From: Sulfomarinibacter sp963733915
Lineage (GTDB): Bacteria; Acidobacteriota; Thermoanaerobaculia; Thermoanaerobaculales; Sulfomarinibacteraceae
Assembly: GCA_963733915.1 (NCBI GenBank)
Contig: CAVTEP010000011.1
Span: forward strand, 372,001 to 436,000
DNA: 64,000 nucleotides
Direction: 5' to 3'
Made by a program: the position numbers and the translations under genes
Shown: positions 18,303-27,477 of the stretch, in pieces
Layout of the letters: each line of letters begins with the position of its first letter
How positions within the stretch are numbered: position 1 is the stretch's first letter
The notes under the pieces: model-generated
What the model was told of the DNA's origin: nothing
Databases searched by the model: none
What the model saw: only the letters and a program-made list of their open reading frames with translations

Positions 18303-18671
18303 TCAGTCGCCGAGCTTTTCATACCCCGAGTTCGTGATCGCGACATCAAGTTGCTGTGAAGCCACGGTAAGATCCGTCCTCGCCGGGAAGATCGTCCCGT
18401 CGGCTAAGGCATTGAAAGTGACCTTGAGCTCGACCGCGTCCTTGGTGCTGTCGGTGTAGGACGACACTGTCATCCCGGTCAGGCGATTGGTGGCGGCGTT
18501 GGCCTCGAGGCTGAGCGAGTCCCCCGGCTTCAGATAGTCCTTGATGTTGAGCTGGACGTTGGCGTTGGCGTCGGGCGGAACCACCGAGAGTTTGTCCTGC
18601 TCCTTCGCCGCCTGGATCTTGGCCGCGTCGGGGGGGACGTACTGCTTGACGAGAGCGATCGCCTCCTGCAT
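18303..18671 (-). CDS. Conserved domain protein, probably a truncated gene
   Basis: 122 residues from ATG 18671. The sequence (VKQYVPPDAAKIQAAKEQDKL, VQLNIKDYLKPGDSLSLEAN, TNRLTGMTVSSYTDSTKDAVELKVTF, ITNSGYEKL) looks like the C-terminal domain of longer exported proteins that I recall from environmental bacteria. The frame stays open about 34 codons upstream (GEPASQPKGKRG, KIVEKKTEEITGAM) to a TAG, without ATG, GTG or TTG. The GAGGAG before the ATG is 12 bases away, a poor spacing. So either translation starts at 18671 or this is the 3' remnant of a gene whose 5' part is lost. Function unknown. Confidence 0.55.
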   Translation of the reverse strand: MQEAIALVKQYVPPDAAKIQAAKEQDKLSVVPPDANANVQLNIKDYLKPGDSLSLEANAATNRLTGMTVSSYTDSTKDAVELKVTFNALADGTIFPARTDLTVASQQLDVAITNSGYEKLGD

Positions 18672-19206
18672 CGCGCCGGTTATCTCCTCGGTCTTTTTCT
18701 CGACGATTTTTCCCCTTAAACCTCGTTTTCCCTTGGGTTGGCTGGCGGGCTCTCCCTTCGGGGATCTGATTGGATATATGGAAAGCCGCCGCTACAACGA
18801 CACATCGTCACCAAGCAACTCCGATACCGCAACTTTGGAGCGTTGATCGGGGTGTTATTCCAGAATTCGCGCCCATTTGGTTGTCGCTCCATTTGGGATA
18901 ATCAAGCCCGCAGAATTTCGTCAAGCAGAGCCCCCTTCGGCACCGACATGGTAGAAACCCGTCTCGACGGTGCCCGCTGAAGACGCCACGGGACGTACTC
19001 CCGCTTTCCAATTATTGACTGTGGGTGTGCACCCGGCGGCCTTTCAAGGTGGGTTATCGTGACGGCCCCGGTTTCGTCGTCCAGTGTGCGGATGAATCTT
19101 GTAATGGATCCGGTTACCACCTAATGTGAAAAAGATGACCTCTCATGGTTCGACTGCGGCCACGCGCCTCGGGTCGCGCCGCACGACGGAATAGGAAGGG
19201 CAGCCC
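18672..19206. other. 535-base gap without a supported gene
   Basis: It holds the in-frame upstream extension of the truncated gene at its left end. To the right is A+T-richer sequence with a small repeat of CCATTTGG (18866 and 18890 region). No RNA gene, terminator or mobile element was recognised. The region before 19207 carries AGGAAGGG, the ribosome-binding site of the kinase gene. Confidence 0.4.
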
Positions 19207-22200
19207 GTGGTCGACAGACACCTCGGCGAGCCGCCGCGAGGGACGGAGCCAAACGTCCTCGCCGGCAACGATCGCTTCGAGATCCTGCGCGAGATCGGCG
19301 CCGGAGGAATGGGGGTCGTCTACGAAGCGATCGACCGCGAGCAGGACGCGCGGGTCGCCCTCAAGACCATGCAGAAGCTCCGCGCCTTCGAGCTCTACCG
19401 TTTCAAAAAAGAGTTCCGGGCGCTCGCCGATATCGTCCACCCTAACTTGATCCGGCTCTACGAGCTGGTCTCCGACGGTCGCGACTGGTTCTACACCATG
19501 GAGCTGGTTGACGGCGTGGACTTTCTCTCGTGGCTGCGCGGAGGGTCGGCAGAATCGACCGACGTCTCCGAGGACGTCACCATGACGAGGGACATCCCCA
19601 CAACCTCGGTGACGATGGAGGCACGCAGCGCGGTCGATCCGGAGCGTCTGCGCGGCGCGTTGCGACAGCTGGTCGAGGGCGTACGAGCGATCCACCGCAA
19701 GGGCAAGCTCCACCGCGACATCAAGCCTTCCAACATTCTCGTCCGCAGCGATGGACGCGTCCTGCTGCTCGACTTCGGGCTGGTCAAGGATCTCGGCGAT
19801 GATACCGAGGACGTCGCGGGCGATTCGCGGAGCGACACCGGCTCCGACTACTCGATGAAATCGATGATTACCGACGGCAGGGTCGTCGGCTCGGTTCCCT
19901 ACATGGCGCCGGAACAGGCCGCCGGCGTCCGGCTCAGCGAGGCCAGCGACTGGTACGCGGTCGGGGTCATCCTCTTCGAGGCGTTGACCGGGTCGCGACC
20001 CTTTGTCGGCAGCGCCGAAGAGGTCCTGCTCGGCAAGCAGCGCCAGGACCCGCCGCGACCGTCAGCCGTCATGCCGGGAGTGCCGGCCGACCTCGACGAG
20101 CTCTGCTTCGCCCTCCTCGACCGCGACCCGACCCGCCGTCCGTCGGCGGAGGCGTTGCTCGCCGCGCTCGGTGACCCACACCCGGTCACCGGGCGTGACG
20201 AACCCACTGACGGCGCCGAGCTCCGGCTGCCCTTCATCGGCCGCAAACGGCAGCTCGCCCAGCTCGACCGCGCCTTCGAGAAGCTCGCGCACGGGCGGGC
20301 CTCGACGTTGCACGTGCACGGCAGATCGGGCGCCGGCAAGAGCGCCCTGGTGAGCCGCTTTCTTCACGGCATCGAGGACGATCCCGAGACGGTCATCCTC
20401 GCCGGTCGTTGTTACGAGCAGGAGTCGGTCCCGTACAAGGCCCTCGACAGCCTGGTTGACGCGATCAGCCGCCTTCTCCTCATGGCTTCGCTCGACGAGG
20501 GACGGGAGCTCGTACCGCCGGACATCGCGGCGCTGGCCAGGATCTTCCCGGTCCTCGACCGGGTGGAGGCGGTTCGGCTGGCGCCTCCGCGCAACATCCC
20601 CGACCCCTTCGAGCTGCGCCGGATCGCCTTCGACGCGCTCGCCGAGCTGCTGCGCCGGGTCGGGGACCGGCGGCGGCTTGTGATCTACATCGACGACCTC
20701 CAGTGGGGAGACGCCGACAGCGCCGTCTTTCTCAAGGACCTCATGCAGTCCCGGATGCCGCCGCGGCTGCTCTTTCTCGCCAGCTACCGCAGCGAGTACC
20801 GGGCGACCAGCCCCTGTCTGCTCGCGCTGGCCGGGGCCGGGGCTGCCGAGGCCGACCGTGTGGTCATCGAGGAGCTCGAGGTCGGTGCGTTGTCCGGCGA
20901 CGAGGCGCGCGAGCTGGCGCTGGAGCTGCTCGGAAGCGCCGATGCCCGGGCCGTCGCGCACGCCGATCGGATCGCCCACGAGTCGGGCGGCAACCCCTAC
21001 TTTGTCTACGAGCTGACGAGCCAGGTGCGGGCCAACATCGAGCTCGGTGATTCCGAAAAGCGCCTGACCCAGATCGATCTCGACGAGGCCCTCTGGCGCC
21101 GCGTCCAGGTATTGCCCGATACCGCCCGCCGCATCCTCGAGGTGGTCGCGGTCTCCGGCCGACCGATGGCCTTGCGCCACGCCTTCGAGGCCGCCGGGGT
21201 CAACCCGTCCGGCCAGCCCGGTATCGCCACGCTGCGCGCCGGTCACCTCGTGCGACGTTCAGGACCCGGCCTCGACGACCACATCGAGGCCTTTCACGAC
21301 CGGATTCGGGAGAGCGTGGTCGAGCACCTCGAGGAAAACACCCGCCGCCGCCACCACCTCGGGCTCGCGACCTCGCTCGAAGCCGGCGGCGAGGCGGACC
21401 CGGAGACCATCGCCATCCACTATCGCGGCGCCGGCGAGCTCGGCGCGGCCGGCGGTTTCTACGAGCAGGCCGCCGAGCAGGCTGCCAACGCCCTCGCCTT
21501 CGATCGCGCGGCTTCGCTGTACCGCGAAACCATTGCCCTTCGCGACCTTTTACAGGAGGACGAGAGACGGCTCCGGGTCAAGCTGGCCGACGCGTTGGCC
21601 AACGCCGGGCGCGGCGCCGAGGCGGCGCGGGAGTACCTGAAGGCGGCCGAAGGCCTCGAGGGCGACGAGGGCTACCGCCTCCGCGAGCGGGCCGGCTACC
21701 AGTTCTGCGTCGCCGGTCATGTCGACGAGGGCCGCGAGACGTTCAAGGATGTCCTCGCGCACCTCGGTCTCAAGGTCGCTTCTTCGCGCAAGGCGGCTCT
21801 GGTGTCGTTGCTTCGACGGCGGTTCCGCCTCCTGCTCCGCGGCACGAAGTTCAGACGCCGCGACGAGTCGGCGGTGGCACGCGAACAGCTCGATCGCATC
21901 GACCTCTCGTGGGCGGTGGCCGGCGGCATTACGATGATCGACCCCATCCCGGCGGCCGAGTTCCAGACCCACAATCTATTGCTTGCGCTCGACGCCGGCG
22001 AGCCCTTCCGCATCTCGCGGGCGATGGCCTGGGAGGCATCACACGTGGCCATGGTCGGCCAGCTGTTTCGCTCGCGGGTCAACCGGCTCCTCGACCAGGC
22101 CGACGCAGCTCGCCCGCGATCTCGACGAACCCATGGCTCGGGGAACAGTCGACCTTTCGCGCAGCGTCGCGGCGTTTTTCCTCGGCGATTTCCCGAGCTG

Positions 22201-23287
22201 TCGTAGCTACGGCGACAAGGCCGCGCGGATCTTCCGCGACGAGTGCGCCGGCGCCGCGTGGGAGCTCGACCAGTGCCACACCTTTGCCTACTGGAGCTGC
22301 TACTGGCTCGGTGATCTGGCCGAGCTTGCGCGTCGCAATGCCGCCCTGCTCACAGAGGCTCGCGAGCGCGGCGCGGCGCTCGCCGAGTCCCAGCTCACCA
22401 CCTTCGGCGGTCCCTTCGTGTGGCTCGCTGCCGACGACCCTGCGGGGGCCCGCTCGGCGCTCGCTGCCGCGATGGAGCACTGGAAGAACATCGAGTATCA
22501 GGTCTACCACTACACCGCGTTGACCGCGAAGACCCAGATCGCCCTGTACGAAGACCGCGGCGCTGAGGCGCTCGAGATGATGCTCGACGAGTGGCCGAAA
22601 GTCGCGGCTGCTCTGCTGCTCCACGTCGAGCTTGTCAAGGTGTACATCACGTTTCTCCGGGCTCGTTGTTCGCTGGCCGCGGCGGAACAATCATCGGATG
22701 CGGCCACTGCCCTCAGGATCGCAAAGAAGGATGCCAAGACGCTTGCCCGCATGCGGCCAACCTGGGCCAGGGCCGCGGCCCACCAGATCCGTGCCGCTCT
22801 CGCGTACCGAGACGGCGATATCGATCGAGCGGTGGTCGAGCTCGACCGCGCCGTCGAGGGGTTTTCGACCGATCATCTCGGTCTCCACCTGTGGTGTGCC
22901 CGGCGCCGCCTGGGTGAGCTCAAGGGCGGCGACGAGGGTCGCGCACTGATCGCGGCCACCGATCAGTGGATGGCGGAGCAGGGCGTCAGGAACCCCGAGG
23001 CGATGACGCGGGTCAACGCTCCGGGTTTCGACTCGCGAAGCAGCGAGGCACGTCACTCGAGCACTAGCGTTCGTAAACGTTTGAACGTTATAACTTTAAA
23101 ACGTTTCTCGGTTGCTCGGTTTGCTGGCCGTGAACACGGCGTAGCCCCAGAGCCCGTCGCGGATGGTCGTGTACTGGTGGTGCGAGGCGACGACGTTGGC
23201 CGTCTGCCTCTTCGAGCGAACGCCCAGGAGCTCGAGGGGCTTCGACACCGGCAGGATGATGCGGCTCGCCTTGTAGATGCGGCGTGA
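19207..23287 (+). CDS. Ser/Thr kinase fused to AAA ATPase and TPR region (PknK-like), frameshifted
   Basis: About 1360 codons. GTG start with GGAAGG upstream. Residues about 25-330 are a Hanks kinase (IGAGGMGVVYEA, catalytic Asp171 in HRDIKPSN, DFG, MAPEQ). An AAA_16-type ATPase follows, with Walker A GRSGAGKS near 372 and Walker B YIDDLQWGD near 494. The rest is TPR-like helices. This is the layout of PknK and related large signalling ATPases. The frame changes near 22104 (DQAD to QLARDLDEPM); dropping one base repairs it. The tail after NPEAMTRVNAPGF (about 23030) runs into repeats and overlaps the opposing methyltransferase, so the native stop is probably earlier. Confidence 0.85.
23068..23106. 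repeat. AACGTT-rich intergenic repeat
   Basis: Three copies of AACGTT or AAACGTTT within 30 bases, at the meeting point of two convergent genes. Similar clusters occur at 30134-30246 and 55434-55476. The A+T content contrasts with the surrounding coding DNA. Confidence 0.65.
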
Positions 23288-23956
23288 AGACCGCATCACG
23301 TTGGCGGTGATGTCCTCGCACGCGACCTGTGCAAAGCCGGCCGACTGAAGACCGTCGCGGAACTCGTCGACAGTCGCGAGACCGGGCAGCGCCCAACCGT
23401 CGAGCCACAGCCGCATCCGTTCACGTTCGGTCGCGTCGAGACCGGCCTTGAATTGAAAGAAGTCGGCCACCATGATCCGCCCCCCGGGTTTGAGGACGCG
23501 AATCGCTTCGGCGATGAAGGCCGGCTTGTCGTCACAGTGGCAGACGCTTTCGAGCGCCCACACGACGTCGAATGTTCCCGCTTCGAAACCGGTGTCGCAG
23601 TAGTTGCGCTCCTCGAATCGGACCAACTGCTCGAGGCCGCGTCTCGTCGCCTCCTCGCGGGCCATCCGCAGGTGGAGCGGCTGGATGTTGACCCCGCACA
23701 CCCGCGCGCCGCGGTTCTCGGCCAGCCAGATCGAGCTCCCGCCGACGCCGCAGCCGGCATCGAGCACGCTGTCCTCGCTGGTGATGCCGACGCGGGAGGC
23801 GAGGACCCGGTTCATGTTGGGCAGGGCGGTCTCGTGGTTCGAGTGCTCGTCATCAAAGTAGCCGAAGTGGATGCAGAGGTTGCGGTGTGACCGCCACAGG
23901 ATCTTGTAGTCGACGTGGCACTGGTCGTAGTACTCGATGACCGCTTCGGCGCTCAT
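23096..23956 (-). CDS. SAM-dependent methyltransferase, tocopherol/sterol C-methyltransferase-like
   Basis: A 286-residue class I methyltransferase. Motif I is VLDAGCGVGGSSIWLAE, followed by GVNIQPLHLRMA, the CDTGFEAGTFDVVWALESVCH block and FIAEAIRVLKPGGRIMVADF. The N-terminal VIEYYDQCHVDYKILW and the YYD/GY motif are typical of gamma-tocopherol, sterol and related prenyl-lipid methyltransferases. Its ATG overlaps the stop of the FAD oxidoreductase gene (TCAT at 23953-23956, i.e. ATGA), so the two are translated together and probably act on one isoprenoid-type product. The precise substrate cannot be told. Confidence 0.88.
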   Translation of the reverse strand: MSAEAVIEYYDQCHVDYKILWRSHRNLCIHFGYFDDEHSNHETALPNMNRVLASRVGITSEDSVLDAGCGVGGSSIWLAENRGARVCGVNIQPLHLRMAREEATRRGLEQLVRFEERNYCDTGFEAGTFDVVWALESVCHCDDKPAFIAEAIRVLKPGGRIMVADFFQFKAGLDATERERMRLWLDGWALPGLATVDEFRDGLQSAGFAQVACEDITANVMRSSRRIYKASRIILPVSKPLELLGVRSKRQTANVVASHHQYTTIRDGLWGYAVFTASKPSNRETF

Positions 23957-25636
23957 GCGGTGTCCTCGAGATCGAGCTCTGCGGGCAGGTTGTCGAAATC
24001 CGTGTGCTGGTCATGACCGGCCGCCCACCGCAAGGCGTCGAACTTCTGCAGGGCCCTGAACACCCTTGGCACGTGCCACGGCCACAGCTCGCAGCGCTTG
24101 GCCTTGGAGCCTTCACGATCAAGCAGCGCGTTGACCGCCCGGCGGGCGGCTTCGTTGGCGCCTTCCATGCACGCGAGGTCGGTGGTGGTGTGGACATAGT
24201 CCGAGGCGAGGTAGAAGTTGGCGATCTCGGTGCCGGCCTCGGGACGGTACTGGAGCGAGTCCGCCGTGTTGATGAGCAGAGGCTCGCGGTTGTGATCCTC
24301 GACGTGCTCGGTGCGCGGGAAGACGATGTCGGGGTCGAGGTGCCAGTCCACCCGATCCGCGATCGTCGAGCTGCTTGCGACCGCCCTCGTTGAGGTGGTC
24401 CCTCAGCTGCGCCCAGCTCTCCTCCATGATCTCCTTGGCGGTGCACTCTTCGGCCGGTTTGAGGTGGATCTTGGTACCGGGCGTCTTCCAGTCGGAGATG
24501 TCGACCGAGAGAATGCCCTTGACCGTGCCATTACCGTATTTGTCCAACTTGACGCCGGTCCAGAACTGGTGTTGGGAGACCGAGGTCAGTGCCCAGGCCG
24601 AGTCGACGTAGATGGTGTGGCCGTGGACGACCGGCACATCGTGGTTGAGGTAGAACTGGATCCCGTTCATCCATTCGACGTGGAGGTTGTGGATCTGGGA
24701 AAGCGACTTTGAGGCCGCCTTCATCTCGGGCGTCAGCAGCCTGACCAGCTTCTCGACCGGCAGGGCGCAGATGTAGTGGTCGGCCACAACCTCGCGTTCG
24801 TCGCCATCGACGTCGACCGTCACCGAAGCGATCCGGCCGTTCTTCATGGCGAAGGCCTTGACGGTCGATCGCAGAAACATCTTGGCGTGATTCTCCTTCA
24901 GGTAATCGACCCACGGTCTGATCCACCTCTCGTTGGTCGGCCCATTGAGGACACGGTCGATCTGGACTCCGGGGGTCATCATGTTGTAGAGCATCTGCAG
25001 GAGCATGGTGCCGACGGTCCGGGTGCTCGCCATCTCCGCCTTCATCGCCACCAGCGAGCGGGTCAGACCCTCGGCGAGCATCTTCTGGTAGGCATTACGC
25101 TCGTCATTCATCTCGTCGACCTTGAGGTAGTCCCACCATGAGATCTTTTCGAACTTGTGGATCATGCGCTCCTCGCAGGCGGAGGCCAGCCGCAGGAGCC
25201 GTTGGACGAAGAACTCGGCCGACTCCTTGCGCAGACCGAGGTGGCTGCCAAAGGCGGCGTTGAAGGCCTCCTGCCACTCACCGATGTTCTTGGGGAAGTT
25301 GGCCGGCAGGACCACCGGAACGCCGTCATCGCGGAGCATCGCAATCTGGGTCGTCGGCACCAGATTGCCGAGACAGCCGTTCTCTTTACCCGGAAACGGA
25401 ATCCTCTCCATGGTGTTCGTGACGTGCTTGTAAAAGCCGGGGAAGAAACGGAAGCCGTGCTCGCCCGGAAGGTTCTTGTTGCCGTCCTTGCCGGTATACG
25501 CCTTCCCCATGCTGCGGGCCTTACCGCCCCACAACACGTTGCGTTCGTAGATCTCGACCTCGTATCCGAGTTCGAGGAGCTCGTGGGCCGCGGACAGACC
25601 GCCGACACCACCACCGAAGATCGCCACCTTCGTCAT
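23953..25636 (-). CDS. FAD-dependent amine oxidase/phytoene desaturase-like oxidoreductase, frameshifted
   Basis: About 561 codons. The N-terminus MTKVAIFGGGVGGLSAAHELLELG is the FAD-binding Rossmann motif, followed by GGKARSMG. The C-terminus holds the second FAD motif, NFYLASDYVHTTTDLACMEGANEAARRAVNALL. ATG 25636 has GGAGGG upstream; a start four codons earlier is less likely. Near 24361 the frame changes (KQLDD to ADRVDWHLDPDIVF); removing one base repairs it. The family includes carotenoid desaturases, hydroxysqualene dehydroxylase and isomerases; the bulk resembles the 15-cis-phytoene desaturase group in cyanobacteria. It is coupled to the methyltransferase gene. Confidence 0.85.
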
Positions 25637-25849
25637 ATTGCCCTCCATTGGGAACCTGAGGTCCTTTTCGAATCCGTGTCGGCGTTCCGTTTGGGTTCGC
25701 CGAGCTCATCCTGTCTCACGAGTCTCTGCACATGAGATACCGAATCAATCTCGATTCGTCAAGGGGTCGCGAATTCGATCGATCGCAGGATCCTCGGATT
25801 TCCTCCCGTGTTACGGTGCTCGAGAAATACCGAGGACCCGGAGAGGCGG

Positions 25850-26677
25850 ATGATCCATCGCGTTGTCGTTCTGGCGCTGCTGGCCCTGATCATGAAGACA
25901 CCGGTCGTAGCGGGCCAGGGCGTCTACGAACCGCTCTTCGACACCTTCAACTTCAGGCTCGAGGGCAGCTGGTTGGAGTTGGCGACCACTATCCGCCTCG
26001 ACTCCACAAGCCTGGGAAAAGGCACCACCCTGAGCTTTGAAGAAGACCTCGGTCTCGACACCAACAAGATGATCCCCACGCTTTCCTTCGAGTGGCAGAT
26101 TTCCAGGAAACACCGAGTCGGGGCACGCTGGCAAGATATTACCCGCGAATCATCGACCCAGATCCTCGAGGAGATCCGCTGGGGCGACGAGATCATTCCC
26201 ATCGACGCGGAAGTCGCCCTCGGTTTCGACATCGAACAGTTCTTCCTCGACTACACCTATTACCCCTGGGTCAAGGACAGGTGGGCGGGCGGTTTCGGCT
26301 TCGGTCTTCGCTACATGGATCTCCTGACCATCCTGAGCGTCGACGGCGACACGCTCGAGGATCAGGTCGACGTTGCGGCGCCGCTGCCCTACTTCAGTTT
26401 CGAGTACCGGCGAATACTCGCCAAGAATTGGCGATTGAAGGCTCAACTCGGTTGGTTCTACCTGAGCCTGCGCGATGTCGCGGGCGGGCAGTGGATCGGC
26501 CGGATGGCCGCCGAGTACATCACCAAACGGCGATGGGGTTTCGGAGTCGCGCTCAATGCTTCCGCCGTCAACGTCGATTGGACGGGAATCAACAACCCCG
26601 ACGGCGAGCACGAACTCGAGGCCAAGATCGACCTCGACATCAACGACATCAGCCTCTACGTGCGGATTCGGTTTTAA
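25850..26677 (+). CDS. Outer-membrane beta-barrel protein (paralogue of 4807-5664)
   Basis: A 275-residue exported barrel. ATG 25850 follows GGAGAGG. The signal peptide ends PVVAGQ, and the mature protein starts GVYEPLFDTFNFRLEGSW and ends LYVRIRF with the terminal Phe. It matches the 4807-5664 protein strand by strand (IRWGDEIIPIDAEVALGFDI, DYTYYPWVKDRWAGGFGFG, APLPYFSFEYRR). It lacks the Glu/Ser-rich loop (EGEESGEGSSD) of the other copy. It is transcribed away from the isoprenoid pair and ends in a strong double hairpin. Function unknown. Confidence 0.85.
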   Translation: MIHRVVVLALLALIMKTPVVAGQGVYEPLFDTFNFRLEGSWLELATTIRLDSTSLGKGTTLSFEEDLGLDTNKMIPTLSFEWQISRKHRVGARWQDITRESSTQILEEIRWGDEIIPIDAEVALGFDIEQFFLDYTYYPWVKDRWAGGFGFGLRYMDLLTILSVDGDTLEDQVDVAAPLPYFSFEYRRILAKNWRLKAQLGWFYLSLRDVAGGQWIGRMAAEYITKRRWGFGVALNASAVNVDWTGINNPDGEHELEAKIDLDINDISLYVRIRF

Positions 26678-26678
26678 G

Positions 26679-26741
26679 GCATTTCAGGCCACGGCCTGAA
26701 ATGCGGAAAAACGCCCGACCGCTTGCTGCGATCGGGCGTTT
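26679..26741. terminator. Tandem hairpins between convergent genes
   Basis: The first hairpin pairs GCATTTCAGGC with GCCTGAAATGC (26679-26704), starting right after the barrel's stop. The second pairs AAACGCCCGA (26709-26718) with TCGGGCGTTT (26732-26741), giving a T run on both strands. The pair should stop transcription from both sides. Confidence 0.85.
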
Positions 26742-26766
26742 GGTTTCGGATCTGGGTCGATTTCGT

Positions 26767-27330
26767 CTACTTGCCCTGGCCGGCCAGGATCTTGTCCCAC
26801 TTCTTGCCGAGTTTTTCGAGGATATTCTGCACCTGTTGCGCCTGCTTTTCGGGCTTGGCCTTGACCGTCACCGTGCCGGTCCCTCGCCACACCAGTTTCT
26901 TGTCCTTGGGCTCGTAGGCGTCGAAGATCAACGTCCCCTCGGTGTAGTTCGTCGCATAGGTGGTGGAGGTGCCCATGCCGCCCATCCCCCAGCCGCCCCA
27001 GCCGCCGTAGAAGCCGCCGTAGCCACCGTAACCCATGGTGGTGGTGTTGTAGGAGGTCTGCTCCTGCGAGGTGTAGTGGTATGTGATGTAAAAGTCGGGG
27101 TTATCGGTCACTTCCGTGAGCCCACCCTCTGCAAGCACCTTCTTCAGCATCGTGGTGACGCGGTCCGCCATCAGCTGGTTCTTGACGTTGCTTTCTGTGG
27201 TGTCGACGTACTGGTACGTTTTGACCGCCTTGAAATCGAAATCGTGGGCGTAGTCGATGGTCACCGTCTGCGCCATGGCGGGGGTCGCCATCAGGGCCAT
27301 CACAAAGACCAGTCCGAGCGCTTTTCTCAT
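26767..27330 (-). CDS. DUF4136-type exported lipoprotein-like protein
   Basis: A 187-residue exported protein. ATG 27330 follows AAGGAGAG. The signal peptide ends ATPAMAQ. The mature part starts VTIDYAHDFDFKAVKTYQYVD and has LMADRVTTMLKKVLAEGGLTEV and DFYITYHYTSQEQ, all familiar in the DUF4136 family. A Gly/Tyr-rich insert (GYGGYGGFYGGWGGWGMGG) precedes EGTLIFDAYEPKDKKLVWRGTG. There is no lipobox Cys, so it is probably a free periplasmic or surface protein. Function of the family is unknown. Confidence 0.85.
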   Translation of the reverse strand: MRKALGLVFVMALMATPAMAQTVTIDYAHDFDFKAVKTYQYVDTTESNVKNQLMADRVTTMLKKVLAEGGLTEVTDNPDFYITYHYTSQEQTSYNTTTMGYGGYGGFYGGWGGWGMGGMGTSTTYATNYTEGTLIFDAYEPKDKKLVWRGTGTVTVKAKPEKQAQQVQNILEKLGKKWDKILAGQGK

Positions 27331-27477
27331 GATCTCTCTCCTTTTCACGGTTCCATTTTTCGAAGGACCGGATTACTCGCTTCGTTGAGGGCGCAGTGTA
27401 CGACGACCCCGCGTCTGCGAGCAATAGCCGTTCCCATTCGGTGATAACGGTACAACGATGCAAATATTCCAAAGCCG

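Noticed and set aside
19207..23287. The C-terminal tail of the kinase past 23067 as native protein
   Set aside because: It runs through the AACGTT repeat and overlaps the opposing methyltransferase by 190 bases, so it is more likely read-through after a lost stop.
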